Below are positions 47,871 to 56,117 of a stretch of DNA of 64,000 nt, piece by piece. The notes under the pieces were generated by a model, which was not told the DNA's origin, did not search any database, and was given only the letters and a program-made list of their open reading frames with translations. Origin of the DNA: 55-13 sp964501275 (lineage in GTDB: Bacteria; Armatimonadota; Fimbriimonadia; Fimbriimonadales; Fimbriimonadaceae); the NCBI GenBank assembly GCA_964501275.1, contig CAZCSP010000015.1, positions 1 to 64,000 on the forward strand. The letters are read 5' to 3'. A program made the translations under genes and the position numbers. Numbering within the stretch: the first letter of the stretch is position 1; each line of letters opens with the position of its first letter.

Positions 47871-49088
47871 CTATGCGAGTAGCCGGGTCGGGTTTTCCAG
47901 GTAGTCCTTGACCACGTTGATGAACCTCGCCCCCACCGCGCCGTCGGCCACGCGATGGTCGAAGGAGCAGGTGATGTTCATGCGACTGCGGATTTCGATC
48001 TCGTCTTCTTCCGTCGCCACCACCTTCTTCCGCACCGACGCAATCGCCAGGATCGCGGAGTTGGGCTGGTTGATGATCGCCAGGAAGTTGTCCACGTCCA
48101 GCATCCCCATGTTGGAGATCGAGAAGGTGGAGCCGCTGAGTTCGTCCAGGGAGAGCTTGTTGTCCTTGGCGCGGCGAGCCAGGTCCTTCACCTTCGCGCT
48201 GATCGCCCGCAACCCAAGCTGGTCGGCGTTCTGCACCACCGGCACCGTCAGCCCATCATCCAAAGCCACCGCGATCCCGACATGGACGCCGCCATGCTGG
48301 AGCAGCGTTGAGGGTCCTTGGAAAGCCGAATTGACTTGGGGCATATCGCGCAGGGCGAGGGCGCAGGCTTTGACCACGAAGTCGTTGATGCTGACCTTCC
48401 CGCTCTCCTCCTCCTCGAACATCTCGCGCAGGGCCAGAATCTTCTCCACGTCCACCTCGACCGTGACATAGAAGTGGGGCACCTGCTGCTTGGATTCGGT
48501 GGTCCGCTTTGCGGTGATCTGGCGAAGACGGTTGAGCTGGATCGTCTGGTCCTCGGCAGAAGCGACGACGGCGGCGGTCTTGTCGGCCTTCTCGACCTTG
48601 GAGGCAGATCGAACGTCCTTCTCCACAATCCGCCCACCTGGTCCCGATCCGCTGATGCCCACCAGGTCCACGCCAAGTTCCTTGGCGATCTTCTTGGCCA
48701 AGGGGCTGGCCTTCACGCGGTCGTCGGACTTGACGGCAGGAGCCCCGTTGGCGGCAACCTTCTCTTCAACCTTGGCCGGTTCCTCGACCTTGGCCTCTTT
48801 AGCCTCTGGAGCCGCCGCCTTCCCGCCACCCCAGTCGCCGGGTAGCTTCTCACCCTCTTTCAAGAGTGCGGCGATCGCCTGTCCCACCGGAACGGTCTCG
48901 CCTTCCTTGATGAGGATGCCGCTGAGGACGCCGGTACCGGGGGCTTCCAGTTCCAGGGTGGCCTTATCGGTTTGGATATTCCCAATGATCTCGCCCGCTT
49001 TCACGGCCTCGCCCTCTTTCTTGAGCCACTCCAGAAGAGTCCCCTCCTCCATTCCGTCGCCCATCTTGGGCATGATCACTTCGGTCAT
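47871..49088 (-). CDS. pdhC: pyruvate dehydrogenase E2 (dihydrolipoamide acetyltransferase)
   Basis: Core subunit transferring acetyl groups to CoA. 405 residues: lipoyl domain (EVIMPKMGDGMEEGTLLEWLKKEGE ... NIQTDKATLELEA, lipoylated Lys), an Ala/Glu/Lys/Pro linker, the E1/E3-binding domain (VKASPLAKKIAKELGVDLVGISGSGPGGRIVEKDV) and the catalytic domain with VPHFYVTVEVDVEKIL and CSFDHRVADGAVGARFI (active His and Asp). GGAGG site upstream. Genes for E1 and E3 are not adjacent. A 2-oxoglutarate or branched-chain E2 is less likely because the domain resembles the PDH long form. Confidence 0.93.
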   Translation of the reverse strand: MTEVIMPKMGDGMEEGTLLEWLKKEGEAVKAGEIIGNIQTDKATLELEAPGTGVLSGILIKEGETVPVGQAIAALLKEGEKLPGDWGGGKAAAPEAKEAKVEEPAKVEEKVAANGAPAVKSDDRVKASPLAKKIAKELGVDLVGISGSGPGGRIVEKDVRSASKVEKADKTAAVVASAEDQTIQLNRLRQITAKRTTESKQQVPHFYVTVEVDVEKILALREMFEEEESGKVSINDFVVKACALALRDMPQVNSAFQGPSTLLQHGGVHVGIAVALDDGLTVPVVQNADQLGLRAISAKVKDLARRAKDNKLSLDELSGSTFSISNMGMLDVDNFLAIINQPNSAILAIASVRKKVVATEEDEIEIRSRMNITCSFDHRVADGAVGARFINVVKDYLENPTRLLA

Positions 49089-49180
49089 CCGCGTCGCGTC
49101 CTCCAGTTCAAAACAGGTTCAGGATACCCGTTGGGAGTGGGCATCGCGAGCCGTTAGTCGGTCCTCATTCCATCGTTCCC

Positions 49181-50020
49181 TCATTCCCTCCTCCCCTTCA
49201 ACCTAATCCCCGCCTCCGATATCTCGATCGCCCCTTCCCGATACAGCGCCCCGATTAGCTTCTTGAACGCTCCTTTGCTCAACCCAAACCGCCGCTGAAT
49301 CTCCTCCGGCGACGACTTATCCGACACGGGCAACGACCCGCCCGCTTTTCGCAAAGCCGACAATATCCGATCCCGTTCTCCCAAAATCGCCTCAAACCCC
49401 TGCGGCCGCAAAGACACCGCCACCTTCCCGTCCGTCGCCCGGATCGCCTTCACAAACCCCTCGCGGAAGTCTCCCAATTCCAGCCTCTCCACCTGCTCGT
49501 CGGGGTAAAGCGACCCCCGGGTCGTCCCGTCGATGATGACCGTCAGCGCATCGGGAGACCGCCCTGCTACCATAAAGCGCACCGGCTGCCCAACCTTTAG
49601 CCCCTCGCCGGTCGCCTTCAAATACCGTCCCAACTTAGTAGTCCCAACTACTCGGTTCGACACCTCATCTAAATAAACCCGAACGACTACTTCTTCCCCC
49701 TGTCGGAGAGGGTGCAACTGCTCGCGGATCGGGCAGAACAGGTCCTTATCCAATCCCCAATCCAAGAAAGCCCCGGCCCTGGTGACCGCCACCACCTGCA
49801 TCAACCCAAACTCCCCCACCGTTGCCGCTGGCTCCTTCCGAGTCGCCACGGGCCGATCCTCCGAGTCGGTCAGGACGAACAGCCGTAACCGATCCCCATA
49901 CCGCAATCCTGGCGGACACTCCTTCCGGGGCAGGAGCACCGTCTCTTCCGTGTCGCCAAAGTAGTACCCATGCGGAGTCTCCTTCACCGCCACCAACTCT
50001 TGAAACTCCCCAATACGCAT
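49181..50020 (-). CDS. CvfB/YitL-family S1 RNA-binding protein
   Basis: 279 residues, the whole-length CvfB family: IGEFQELVAVKETPHGYYFGDTEETVLLPRKECP, an S1 domain at about 70-135 (VGEFGLMQVVAVTRAGAFLDWGLDKDLFCPIREQ), a second S1-like domain (TTRGSLYPDEQVERLELGDFREGFVKAI) and a C-terminal winged helix (SSPEEIQRRFGLSKGAFKKLIGALYREGAIEI). In Staphylococcus CvfB binds RNA and affects virulence regulators. It is divergent from the CYTH gene with overlapping 5' ends. Confidence 0.9.
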   Translation of the reverse strand: MRIGEFQELVAVKETPHGYYFGDTEETVLLPRKECPPGLRYGDRLRLFVLTDSEDRPVATRKEPAATVGEFGLMQVVAVTRAGAFLDWGLDKDLFCPIREQLHPLRQGEEVVVRVYLDEVSNRVVGTTKLGRYLKATGEGLKVGQPVRFMVAGRSPDALTVIIDGTTRGSLYPDEQVERLELGDFREGFVKAIRATDGKVAVSLRPQGFEAILGERDRILSALRKAGGSLPVSDKSSPEEIQRRFGLSKGAFKKLIGALYREGAIEISEAGIRLKGRRE

Positions 50021-50038
50021 GGCCTACAGTTTGATGGA

Positions 50039-50044
50039 TACAAT
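50039..50044 (+). promoter_or_regulatory. -10 box of a leaderless promoter
   Basis: TACAAT, 7-nt gap to the ATG at 50052, no ribosome site; this decides the start of the CYTH gene. Confidence 0.5.
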
Positions 50045-50051
50045 CCAATCC

Positions 50052-50477
50052 ATGCCGCCAGACCTACCCAAGTACAGCCTTCCAGAGATCGAACGCCGGT
50101 GGCACGTCGATCTCGCCAAACTCCCCGACTTGGCCAACCTGCCCTACCGGGACATCGAGGATCGCTACTTCACCGCAACCCGACTCCGACTAAGAAGGAT
50201 CGCGGCCCCTGGGGAGGAGCCTACTTACAAGCTCTGCAAGAAGTACGGCCCGCTCACCCAACTCACCGAGCCGATCACCAACATCTACCTAACCGAAGCG
50301 GAATACAGGCTTTTCGAGATCCTGGGGGCCGATGTGATCCGAAAGCGCCGCTATTCCATCGAAGGTGGGTCGCTCGATCTTTTAGAGAACCGTGATCCTC
50401 TCTTTGAGGTTGAGTTCGCATCAGAAGCGGAGGCAATGGCCTACTCTCCGCCTGGCTTTGTCGGTGAGGAGCGATGA
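50052..50477 (+). CDS. CYTH-like triphosphate-tunnel domain protein
   Basis: 141 residues resembling the CYTH domain: EIERRWHVD near the start (the ExExK-type strand, here with Arg), RYFTATRLRLRRI, EPTYKLCKKYG, TNIYLTEAEYRLFEILG, RKRRYSIEGGSLDLLENRDPLFEVEFASEAEAMAY. These match the alternating charged tunnel strands of short inorganic triphosphatase-like CYTH proteins. Start ATG 50052 is chosen by the leaderless -10 box; ATG 50034 and 50019 are in frame. The next gene overlaps by 4 bp (ATGA). Confidence 0.78.
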   Translation: MPPDLPKYSLPEIERRWHVDLAKLPDLANLPYRDIEDRYFTATRLRLRRIAAPGEEPTYKLCKKYGPLTQLTEPITNIYLTEAEYRLFEILGADVIRKRRYSIEGGSLDLLENRDPLFEVEFASEAEAMAYSPPGFVGEER

Positions 50478-51154
50478 GCGTGACCGAACATATCGTGTCC
50501 GCAGGCGAGTACACCCGAACCGTGTGGCTACTTCAGAGCCCGAAGCCCCGCCGCCTCGCCATCTTCCTCGACGCCGAGTACTACCTGAAAAGGATGAACG
50601 TTGCCCCGATCCTTGACTCCCTATCGATCTCCGCCGTCTTTGTTTCTCATGTCGACGGCATGGCCCGGCATCAGGACTTCACCTGCAATCCCCGCTATGC
50701 CGACTTCATCGCCCAAGACGTGATCAGTTGGGCAAGACGAGAGATGCCTGGCCTCACCCCCGGAGGTCACCTCATCTGCGGCCTAAGCCTAAGCGGCCTC
50801 GCCAGCTCCCACCTTGCTCTCGCCTATCCCGAGATCTTCCCCGACGCCATATGCCAATCCGGTTCGTTCTGGTGGAACAGCGAGTGGCTGACCAAAAACG
50901 CCCACGCCTTCGCCCACCCTCATGGCAGATTTTGGCTGAGTGTCGGCGAGAGGGAGCGGGATAAGGGCATCTTCCACCCCCCGACGGACCTGCATCAAGA
51001 GGAATCCCAACTCGTCGCCTGCGAGAACCAGGCGAAAGAGCTTCAGCGGCTGGGCGCAACTGTTGAATTCCAAACCTTTGCCGGAGGCCACGATCTTGCC
51101 TTGTGGAAGGCAGAGTTGCCGGATGCCCTGGATTGGCTTCTAGCCAGCCCTTGA
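50474..51154 (+). CDS. alpha/beta-hydrolase esterase (enterochelin-esterase-like)
   Basis: 226 residues. Nucleophile elbow GLSLSGLASSHLAL (G-x-S-x-G), oxyanion region RRLAIFLDAEYYLKRM, and catalytic His in FAGGHDLALWKAELPDAL fit the esterase-D/Fes family, which hydrolyses acyl esters such as enterobactin or mycolyl-type substrates. Coupled to the CYTH gene by ATGA overlap, so the two probably act together, perhaps on a phosphorylated or esterified metabolite. Confidence 0.85.
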   Translation: MSVTEHIVSAGEYTRTVWLLQSPKPRRLAIFLDAEYYLKRMNVAPILDSLSISAVFVSHVDGMARHQDFTCNPRYADFIAQDVISWARREMPGLTPGGHLICGLSLSGLASSHLALAYPEIFPDAICQSGSFWWNSEWLTKNAHAFAHPHGRFWLSVGERERDKGIFHPPTDLHQEESQLVACENQAKELQRLGATVEFQTFAGGHDLALWKAELPDALDWLLASP

Positions 51155-51170
51155 ATTTACGCGCAAGCTC

Positions 51171-51986
51171 TTAGGGAGCCGCTTCCCAAAGCCGCCGCCA
51201 CTCTTCCAACGACAACTCCTGGGGCCGGGCCAGTTCGGGCAGCCCAGCCGACTGCACCCATGCCAACGCCTCTTCCCGAGTCGTCCGGTGCCCCGCCATC
51301 AGGTTGTTCACAAGCGTCTTGCGGGGTTGGGTGAAGCCCAGGCGGACCAGTTTGAAGTAACCCTCCGGCAAGTCCGACGACAGAGGCCTAAACTCCAACA
51401 CAGTGGAATCCACCTTGGGCGGAGGTAGGAAGGCCCCGGCGGGAGCGGCGACGACCTTCTCTATCTTAAACTGGGATTGCAGATACACCGAAAGCGACCC
51501 GCGCTCGGAGGTGCGCGGCCCCGCCAGCACCCGGTCTGCCACCTCGCGTTGCATCATCAGAACGGCAACCGAGTAGTGCGCGCGTGCCTCCGCAATCCGG
51601 GTCAGCAGGGGGCCAGTGATGTAGTAGGGGAGATTGGAGACCAGGCCGCGCGGCTCAGGCAACTCTTGCAGGATGCCTGGCAAGTCCGCCTTCAATGCAT
51701 CCTCCCGACGCACACCGACCCGGGGAGCCGACTCGCCCAACGCCTCGATCATCCGCGCGTCCAACTCAATCGCAATGGCCTTCTCCGCAAATGCGGAAAG
51801 CCGAGAGGTGATCACCCCCGGCCCCGGCCCGATTTCCAGAACGCCCTTGCACAAAGAAAGGCGCTTCTCAATCGCGTCCACGACTCGGGAGGAGCATAGG
51901 AAATGCTGTCCGAGCCGCTTGTCGGCCGAGAGGCCGTGGCGACTGAGAAACGCCTTCAGCGTGCCTGGATCGGTGAGATCCAGCAC
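51171..51986 (-). CDS. rsmA: 16S rRNA (adenine1518/1519-N6) dimethyltransferase
   Basis: Late 30S assembly enzyme (KsgA). 271 residues: KRLGQHFLCSSRVVDAIEKRL, the SAM loop VLEIGPGPGVITSRLSAF, AIELDARMIEAL, the catalytic NLPYYITGPLLTRI motif, and the C-terminal QPRKTLVNNLMAG. The GTG at 51986 (VLDLTDPGTLKAFL) is taken as start because the longer frame overlaps the 3D-protein gene; the stop of that gene is 5 bp upstream. The order 3D protein-rsmA mirrors yabE-rnmV-ksgA of Firmicutes, without rnmV. Confidence 0.95.
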   Translation of the reverse strand: MLDLTDPGTLKAFLSRHGLSADKRLGQHFLCSSRVVDAIEKRLSLCKGVLEIGPGPGVITSRLSAFAEKAIAIELDARMIEALGESAPRVGVRREDALKADLPGILQELPEPRGLVSNLPYYITGPLLTRIAEARAHYSVAVLMMQREVADRVLAGPRTSERGSLSVYLQSQFKIEKVVAAPAGAFLPPPKVDSTVLEFRPLSSDLPEGYFKLVRLGFTQPRKTLVNNLMAGHRTTREEALAWVQSAGLPELARPQELSLEEWRRLWEAAP

Positions 51987-51991
51987 TCTAG

Positions 51992-52633
51992 TTAGCGAAG
52001 CACATGGACCTTGACCTTCTTTCTTCCGAAGGCAAGGGCCGTGGCTCGGCTGTCGAAACACAAGTCGATGCGATTACCTTTAATCGCGCTTCCCTTATCC
52101 GAAGCGATGGCGAATCCGTAGCCCTCGACGAACACCTTGGTGCCCATAGGAATGACTCGGGGATCGACCGCCACATGTCCGTATGTGGCCACCAGACCCA
52201 TCGCCGTCCTCCCCGTCGCGCCCGGACCAATGGTCGCGGGGCTTGGGTCGTAGGCGCTTGCTTCCATGACCAGCACCCGGCTCCTACCAAAAGAACTTCG
52301 GCTGGTGGTGAAACCCGACTTGCCCATCAGGAACAGGGTGGGCGTGGGCTCAATTCTTTCTTCCTTGATCAGTTTCTTGGCGACTGGCTTGCCGTTCTTA
52401 CGAATGACTTGATAAGTTCTACGAACCTCACCGGGTTTGCCTGGGTTTTCTTTTTGGAGTCTCCCGGGGCCGACCAATCGGCTGAACTGATATTTCACGG
52501 TCGTTGGGATATCTTTCGTCTCCACTCGGATTTCGACCGCCTGATTGTTATCCTCGCTCGCTATTGCAGTCGCTCCGAAGGAGCTGACCACTGCGAGGAC
52601 TAATGCACTCACGATAGGTGAGCAGTTGCGCAT
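51992..52633 (-). CDS. secreted G5/3D-domain protein (YabE/Rpf-like cell-wall enzyme)
   Basis: 213 residues from ATG 52633, with a GAGGAGG site. Signal peptide (MRNCSPIVSALVLAVVSSFGATAIA), a G5-type domain (VEIRVETKDIPTTVKYQFSRLVGPG ... RRTYQVIRKNGKPVAKKLIKEERIEP) and a C-terminal 3D domain: MEASAYDPSPATIGPGATGRTAMGL, VAVDPRVIPMGTKVFVEGYGFAIASDKGSAIKGNRIDLCF with three conserved Asp. This is the double-psi barrel of MltA/YabE-type lytic enzymes acting on peptidoglycan. It is co-oriented with rsmA. Confidence 0.9.
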   Translation of the reverse strand: MRNCSPIVSALVLAVVSSFGATAIASEDNNQAVEIRVETKDIPTTVKYQFSRLVGPGRLQKENPGKPGEVRRTYQVIRKNGKPVAKKLIKEERIEPTPTLFLMGKSGFTTSRSSFGRSRVLVMEASAYDPSPATIGPGATGRTAMGLVATYGHVAVDPRVIPMGTKVFVEGYGFAIASDKGSAIKGNRIDLCFDSRATALAFGRKKVKVHVLR

Positions 52634-52739
52634 TTGGAACCTCCTCTTGCCTGGCTGCAGACCCAGAGGTTGTACCCCATAAAGCCGACAAATCCCCACG
52701 AACCCGCGTCATTGCTAGGTCGTCGTACACTATCTAAGG

Positions 52740-52803
52740 CAGGTTCAACTGAACCTGAAAACGCAGTATAGCCAAGGAACCTGAACAGGACCTAGGGCCT
52801 GTT
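52740..52803. promoter_or_regulatory. two operator-like palindromes upstream of the 3D gene
   Basis: CAGGTTCA-AC-TGAACCTG (52740-52757, perfect 8-bp arms) and AACAGGACCTAGGGCCTGTT (52784-52803, arms of 9 with one mismatch) flank a minus-strand TATACT (52765-52770). They could be regulator sites of the 3D-rsmA transcript. The rest of 52634-52917 shows no gene. Confidence 0.5.
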
Positions 52804-52899
52804 TGTATTGGAGAGGGTCAGTCGAGCAGGGGGAAGAGGTTCAAAGCCGTTGACTCCCGCGAACTCAGACAAGTTAGTGTGATGAACCCTATGTACCAA

Positions 52900-52924
52900 G
52901 AGCCCAAAACCAAAAACCTATGCC
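52900..52924. repeat. short AC-rich STRR remnant
   Basis: AGAGCCCAAAACCAAAAACC next to the 3' end of ogg. Confidence 0.45.
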
Positions 52925-54048
52925 CCTCTCTTCCCTCCCCGCAACAAATTCTCATAAAACAGAAACAGATGCGCCCACCCCGAAAGGTTCCCGAACCGCT
53001 CGCGGAACCGGTGCGTGGCCTCTCGATACCGAAAGTCGGTCACGACTTTGTCCTTCCACTCCGGATGGTAGAGCCGGGTGAAGGCTTGCCAGATATGGGT
53101 ATCCAACGGCACCGCCTCGCCCCGGTCGTAGCCATAAAGCGCGATACAGTCCGCCAGCTTCGGTCCGATCCCAGGTAGGGCGCAAAGCTCCCGGTGAAGA
53201 TCGGGATAGTCGGCTAGCCGCAACTCCTCCAACCAACCCTCCCCACCTCTCTCCAAGATTGCCTGCGCCGCCCGAGGAATCGTCGCCCCCCGATACCCAA
53301 ACCCTGCTTGCCTCAACTCCTGCTCGTCGATGTTGGCGATGCGGTCGATGGTTGGGAAGGCGTGCAACTCCCCTTCCTCCCCAAAGGTTGGGGAGGAAGG
53401 GGTCGGGGGATGGAGGGGTTTGAACTTGTACTCTGAATCCGAGTGGAGGAAATGCAAAGCTGGACCATACGATCCCAGCTTCCAACACATCGGAATGATT
53501 CGATGCAGATTGTTGTTCGCCGTGCAAAGAAAAGTGAAAACAGTCTCAACCAGGCTGGAGGGCCGCATGAGCCGGATGCCTTGGAGTTGGTCGATAGCCG
53601 GTTTCAACTCTGGCCCCAATTCAAGAATTCGTGCCTCGACCCGAGAAGCATCCCGTTCCAACCGAAAAAAGCGAGCCGCCTGCTGCTTGGAGGCGTTGGA
53701 ACAAACGTGGAGGGTGGAGCCTCCCCCTGCGACGAAGGAGTAGGGGGAGGGCAGGGTGGGGGGCTTGGGCCGAGCGCTTGTATCGGAAAGCTCCCCTTCC
53801 TCCATTTCACGGGCACCCAATTCTGCTGATCCTAAAGCTCCCTCGGAAATGGAGGAAGGGGTCGGGGGATGGAGGTTCGCCCCGGTTTGTTGCAGCAGAC
53901 CACGACCTGGCAGGTCGTGGGACGCATGGGCAGGCTGCCCATGCCACAGCCGATACCAGTGCCCCCTATCCACCCCAACCCAACTCCCATCCGCCTCCTT
54001 CCGCCACCGAAACACCTGCCCGCTTCGCAGGCACAGGTCCAGATTCAA
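52918..54048 (-). CDS. ogg: 8-oxoguanine DNA glycosylase with in-frame palindromic inserts
   Basis: OGG1-type base-excision repair enzyme. The OGG_N segment (LNLDLCLRSGQVFRWRKEADGSWVGVDRGHWYRLW), the middle domain (ETVFTFLCTANNNLHRIIPMCWKLG) and the HhH-GPD motif with catalytic Lys and Asp (ALPGIGPKLADCIALYG ... AVPLDTHIWQ) are intact. Three foreign stretches interrupt it: HGQPAHASHDLPGRGLLQQ, LHPPTPSSISEGALGSAELG to EMEEGEL, and LHPPTPSSPTFGEEGELH. Each is translated from a palindromic repeat. The gene has 376 codons against about 300 for the family. The TTG at 54048 is the first standard start, but in-frame codons back to a CTG at 54084 (LNSFELPVPDGR) look native; that CTG overlaps the ligA stop (CTGA). 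Confidence 0.88.
   Translation of the reverse strand: MNLDLCLRSGQVFRWRKEADGSWVGVDRGHWYRLWHGQPAHASHDLPGRGLLQQTGANLHPPTPSSISEGALGSAELGAREMEEGELSDTSARPKPPTLPSPYSFVAGGGSTLHVCSNASKQQAARFFRLERDASRVEARILELGPELKPAIDQLQGIRLMRPSSLVETVFTFLCTANNNLHRIIPMCWKLGSYGPALHFLHSDSEYKFKPLHPPTPSSPTFGEEGELHAFPTIDRIANIDEQELRQAGFGYRGATIPRAAQAILERGGEGWLEELRLADYPDLHRELCALPGIGPKLADCIALYGYDRGEAVPLDTHIWQAFTRLYHPEWKDKVVTDFRYREATHRFRERFGNLSGWAHLFLFYENLLRGGKRGA
53366..53416. repeat. palindromic insert in ogg, copy 1
   Basis: CCCCTTCCTCCCCAA (53370-53384), loop AGG, TTGGGGAGGAAGGGG (53388-53402): a perfect 15-bp stem, followed by TCGGGGGATGGAGG. Read in frame on the minus strand as LHPPTPSSPTFGEEGEL. Confidence 0.85.
53790..53874. 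repeat. palindromic insert in ogg, copy 2
   Basis: CCCCTTCCTCCATTTC (53793-53808) and GAAATGGAGGAAGGGG (53846-53861) are perfect 16-bp inverted arms over a 37-nt loop, followed by TCGGGGGATGGAGG as in copy 1. In frame as LHPPTPSSISE ... EMEEGEL. The same arms recur after rho at 57524-57609. Confidence 0.88.
53900..53944. repeat. double palindrome insert in ogg, copy 3
   Basis: CCACGACCTG-G-CAGGTCGTGG (53900-53920) and GCATGGGCAG-G-CTGCCCATGC (53924-53944), two perfect 10-bp palindromes, read in frame as HGQPAHASHDLPGR. Confidence 0.8.
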
Positions 54049-54080
54049 TCGCCCATCGGGAACGGGTAGTTCAAAGGAGT

Positions 54081-56096
54081 TCAGAGCGCACCTTCGGGCA
54101 GCATCTCCAGGAACTCATCCTCGGTCAAAACTGCCACGCCCAACTGCTCCGCCTTCGCCAGCTTCGACCCTGCGCCCGGCCCCGCGACCACATAGTTCGT
54201 CTGCTTACTCACCGATCCCGCCGCCTTGCCGCCCATCTGCATCACCAACTCCTCCGCCGCGTCGCGCGAGAACTTCTCCAGCTTCCCGGTGAATACAAAC
54301 GTCTGCCCGGCAAAAAGGTCGCTCTTCGGTCCCTCCGGCTCCACCGGCGCTACCCCACAATCCAGCAAATCGTCGATCAGTCCCTGATTCGCTGGGTCCT
54401 GGAGCCACTCCTCGACCTCAGTCGCCGTCCGCGGCCCCACGTCCGCAATCGCCATCAACTCCTCCTGAGTCGCCCGCCGGAACCGCTCCAGAGACCGGAA
54501 CTCCTTCGCCAAATCCTTCGCCCCCCGATCCCCCACAAACCGTATCCCAAGGCCAAACAGGAATCGATCCAAAGGCCGAGTCTTGCTCACCTCGATCGCG
54601 GCTAAAAGGTTGTCGATACTTTGGTTTCCTAATTTTTCCAAATCCACCAACTGCTCTCGATGGTTCTTCAGTTTATAGATGGATGGGAGGTCGAAGAGGA
54701 GGCCCAGTTCCAGGAAACGGTCAATCAGTTTTTCACCTAGACCCTCGATATCCATCGCCCCCCGATGGACGAAGTGGCGTATCTTCGCCGATATCTGAGC
54801 GGGGCAGTGTTTATTAGGACACCTAAGTATCACTTCCCCCGTTTTTTCTACCAGGGGGGTCTGGCATTCGGGGCATTCGGTGGGGGTCTCGGGTATGGGC
54901 AAGCCTTCGGTTCGTTTGTCCAGAACCGGACCAACTACTTCCGGGATCACATCCCCCGCCCGTTGGACAATCACGATGTCTCCCGGACGCACATCTTTGC
55001 GGCGAAGCTCCTGGTAGTTGTGGAGGGTTGCGCGGGTGACCGTGACGCCGCCGACGAAGACCGCTTCCAAGTCGGCGACTGGGGTCACAGCCCCTGTCCG
55101 ACCTACTTGGGCAAACACGGAATTCAGCTTGGTGAAAGCCTGCTCGGCGGCGAATTTATAGGCCGTCGCCCATCGCGGTCCCCGCGAAGTAAAGCCAAGC
55201 TGTTCCTGTTGGTCCAGCGAGTTCACCTTGATGACGACCCCGTCGATAGCAAACGGCAACCCGCCACGCATCGCCTGCACCTGCTCGATGAACTCGACCA
55301 GCGCATCCACCCCTTTCACCACCCTCGGCTCGGTGCGAGCGGCGAATCCAAGTTCGCGTAGCCTCGCCAATATGCCCGATTGGGTATCCGCCAAGCGCCT
55401 CGCCCCAATCTCCACCGCCCCGGTTCCGTAGCTAAAGAAACTGAGCTTGCGCAAGGCGGTCAGACGGCTGTCCAACTGCCGCAACCCGCCCGCTGCCGCG
55501 TTGCGAGGATTGGCAAAGAGCTGCTCCCCCTTCTCCGCCTTGGCCCGATTCAGTTCGGCAAAGACGTCCTTCAGCATGATGACCTCCCCCCGAACCTCCA
55601 TCCTCCCGGGCAAAGGCTCTTGGAGGCGGAGAGGGATACCACGAATCGTCTTGGCGTTCTGGGTGACATTCTCGCCCGTCGTGCCATCGCCACGCGTTGT
55701 CGCAATGGCCAGAATCCCATCCACATAGGTCAGGGAGATGGAGGCCCCGTCGAATTTCAGCTCGGCGAAGTACTCCACCTCCTCCTCGGTCTCCAGCCCC
55801 CGCTTCACCCGCCGGTCGAAATCCCGCAGCTCGTCATGGCCAAAGGCGTTGTCCAGCGAGAGCATGGGCTGGAGGTGGCGGTGGGACTCGAACCCGGCGA
55901 TGGGTGGCGCGCCGATCCGCTGAGTAGGGGAGTCGATGGTCTTTAGTTCAGGATGCGCTTCCTCGATCTCTTGAAGCTCCCGAAACATCCGGTCCCACTC
56001 GGAGTCGCTGATCTCGGGGGAGTCGAGCACATAGTATCGGTAGTTGTGATACTCAAGGGCTTGGCGCAGTTCGGCGGCGCGGGCGGCAGGATCCAT
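54081..56096 (-). CDS. ligA: NAD-dependent DNA ligase
   Basis: Seals nicks in replication and repair. 671 residues: Ia domain (AAELRQALEYHNYRYYVLDSPEISDSEWDRMFREL), adenylation motif AELKFDGASISLTY with the reactive Lys, VRGEVIM, FAIDGVVIKVN, OB fold, zinc finger CPECQTPLVEKTGEVILRCPNKHCPAQ, HhH repeats and a C-terminal BRCT domain (LFAGQTFVFTGKLEKFSRDAAEELVMQMGGKAAGSVSKQTNYVVAG). TATCCT lies 8 nt before the ATG (leaderless pattern). Its stop overlaps the putative CTG start of ogg, joining two repair genes. Confidence 0.97.
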   Translation of the reverse strand: MDPAARAAELRQALEYHNYRYYVLDSPEISDSEWDRMFRELQEIEEAHPELKTIDSPTQRIGAPPIAGFESHRHLQPMLSLDNAFGHDELRDFDRRVKRGLETEEEVEYFAELKFDGASISLTYVDGILAIATTRGDGTTGENVTQNAKTIRGIPLRLQEPLPGRMEVRGEVIMLKDVFAELNRAKAEKGEQLFANPRNAAAGGLRQLDSRLTALRKLSFFSYGTGAVEIGARRLADTQSGILARLRELGFAARTEPRVVKGVDALVEFIEQVQAMRGGLPFAIDGVVIKVNSLDQQEQLGFTSRGPRWATAYKFAAEQAFTKLNSVFAQVGRTGAVTPVADLEAVFVGGVTVTRATLHNYQELRRKDVRPGDIVIVQRAGDVIPEVVGPVLDKRTEGLPIPETPTECPECQTPLVEKTGEVILRCPNKHCPAQISAKIRHFVHRGAMDIEGLGEKLIDRFLELGLLFDLPSIYKLKNHREQLVDLEKLGNQSIDNLLAAIEVSKTRPLDRFLFGLGIRFVGDRGAKDLAKEFRSLERFRRATQEELMAIADVGPRTATEVEEWLQDPANQGLIDDLLDCGVAPVEPEGPKSDLFAGQTFVFTGKLEKFSRDAAEELVMQMGGKAAGSVSKQTNYVVAGPGAGSKLAKAEQLGVAVLTEDEFLEMLPEGAL

Positions 56097-56104
56097 CGGT
56101 TGGA

Positions 56105-56110
56105 AGGATA
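56105..56110 (-). promoter_or_regulatory. -10-like box before ligA
   Basis: Minus-strand TATCCT, 8-nt gap to the ATG at 56096; weak ribosome site only. Confidence 0.4.
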
Positions 56111-56117
56111 CCGCTGG

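Noticed and set aside
52634..52900. Possible c-di-AMP (ydaO) riboswitch before the 3D-domain gene
   Set aside because: The context is attractive because such genes often carry one, but the conserved blocks (GGUGAAUCC, CAGCUAACCUCG) are not present on the minus strand.
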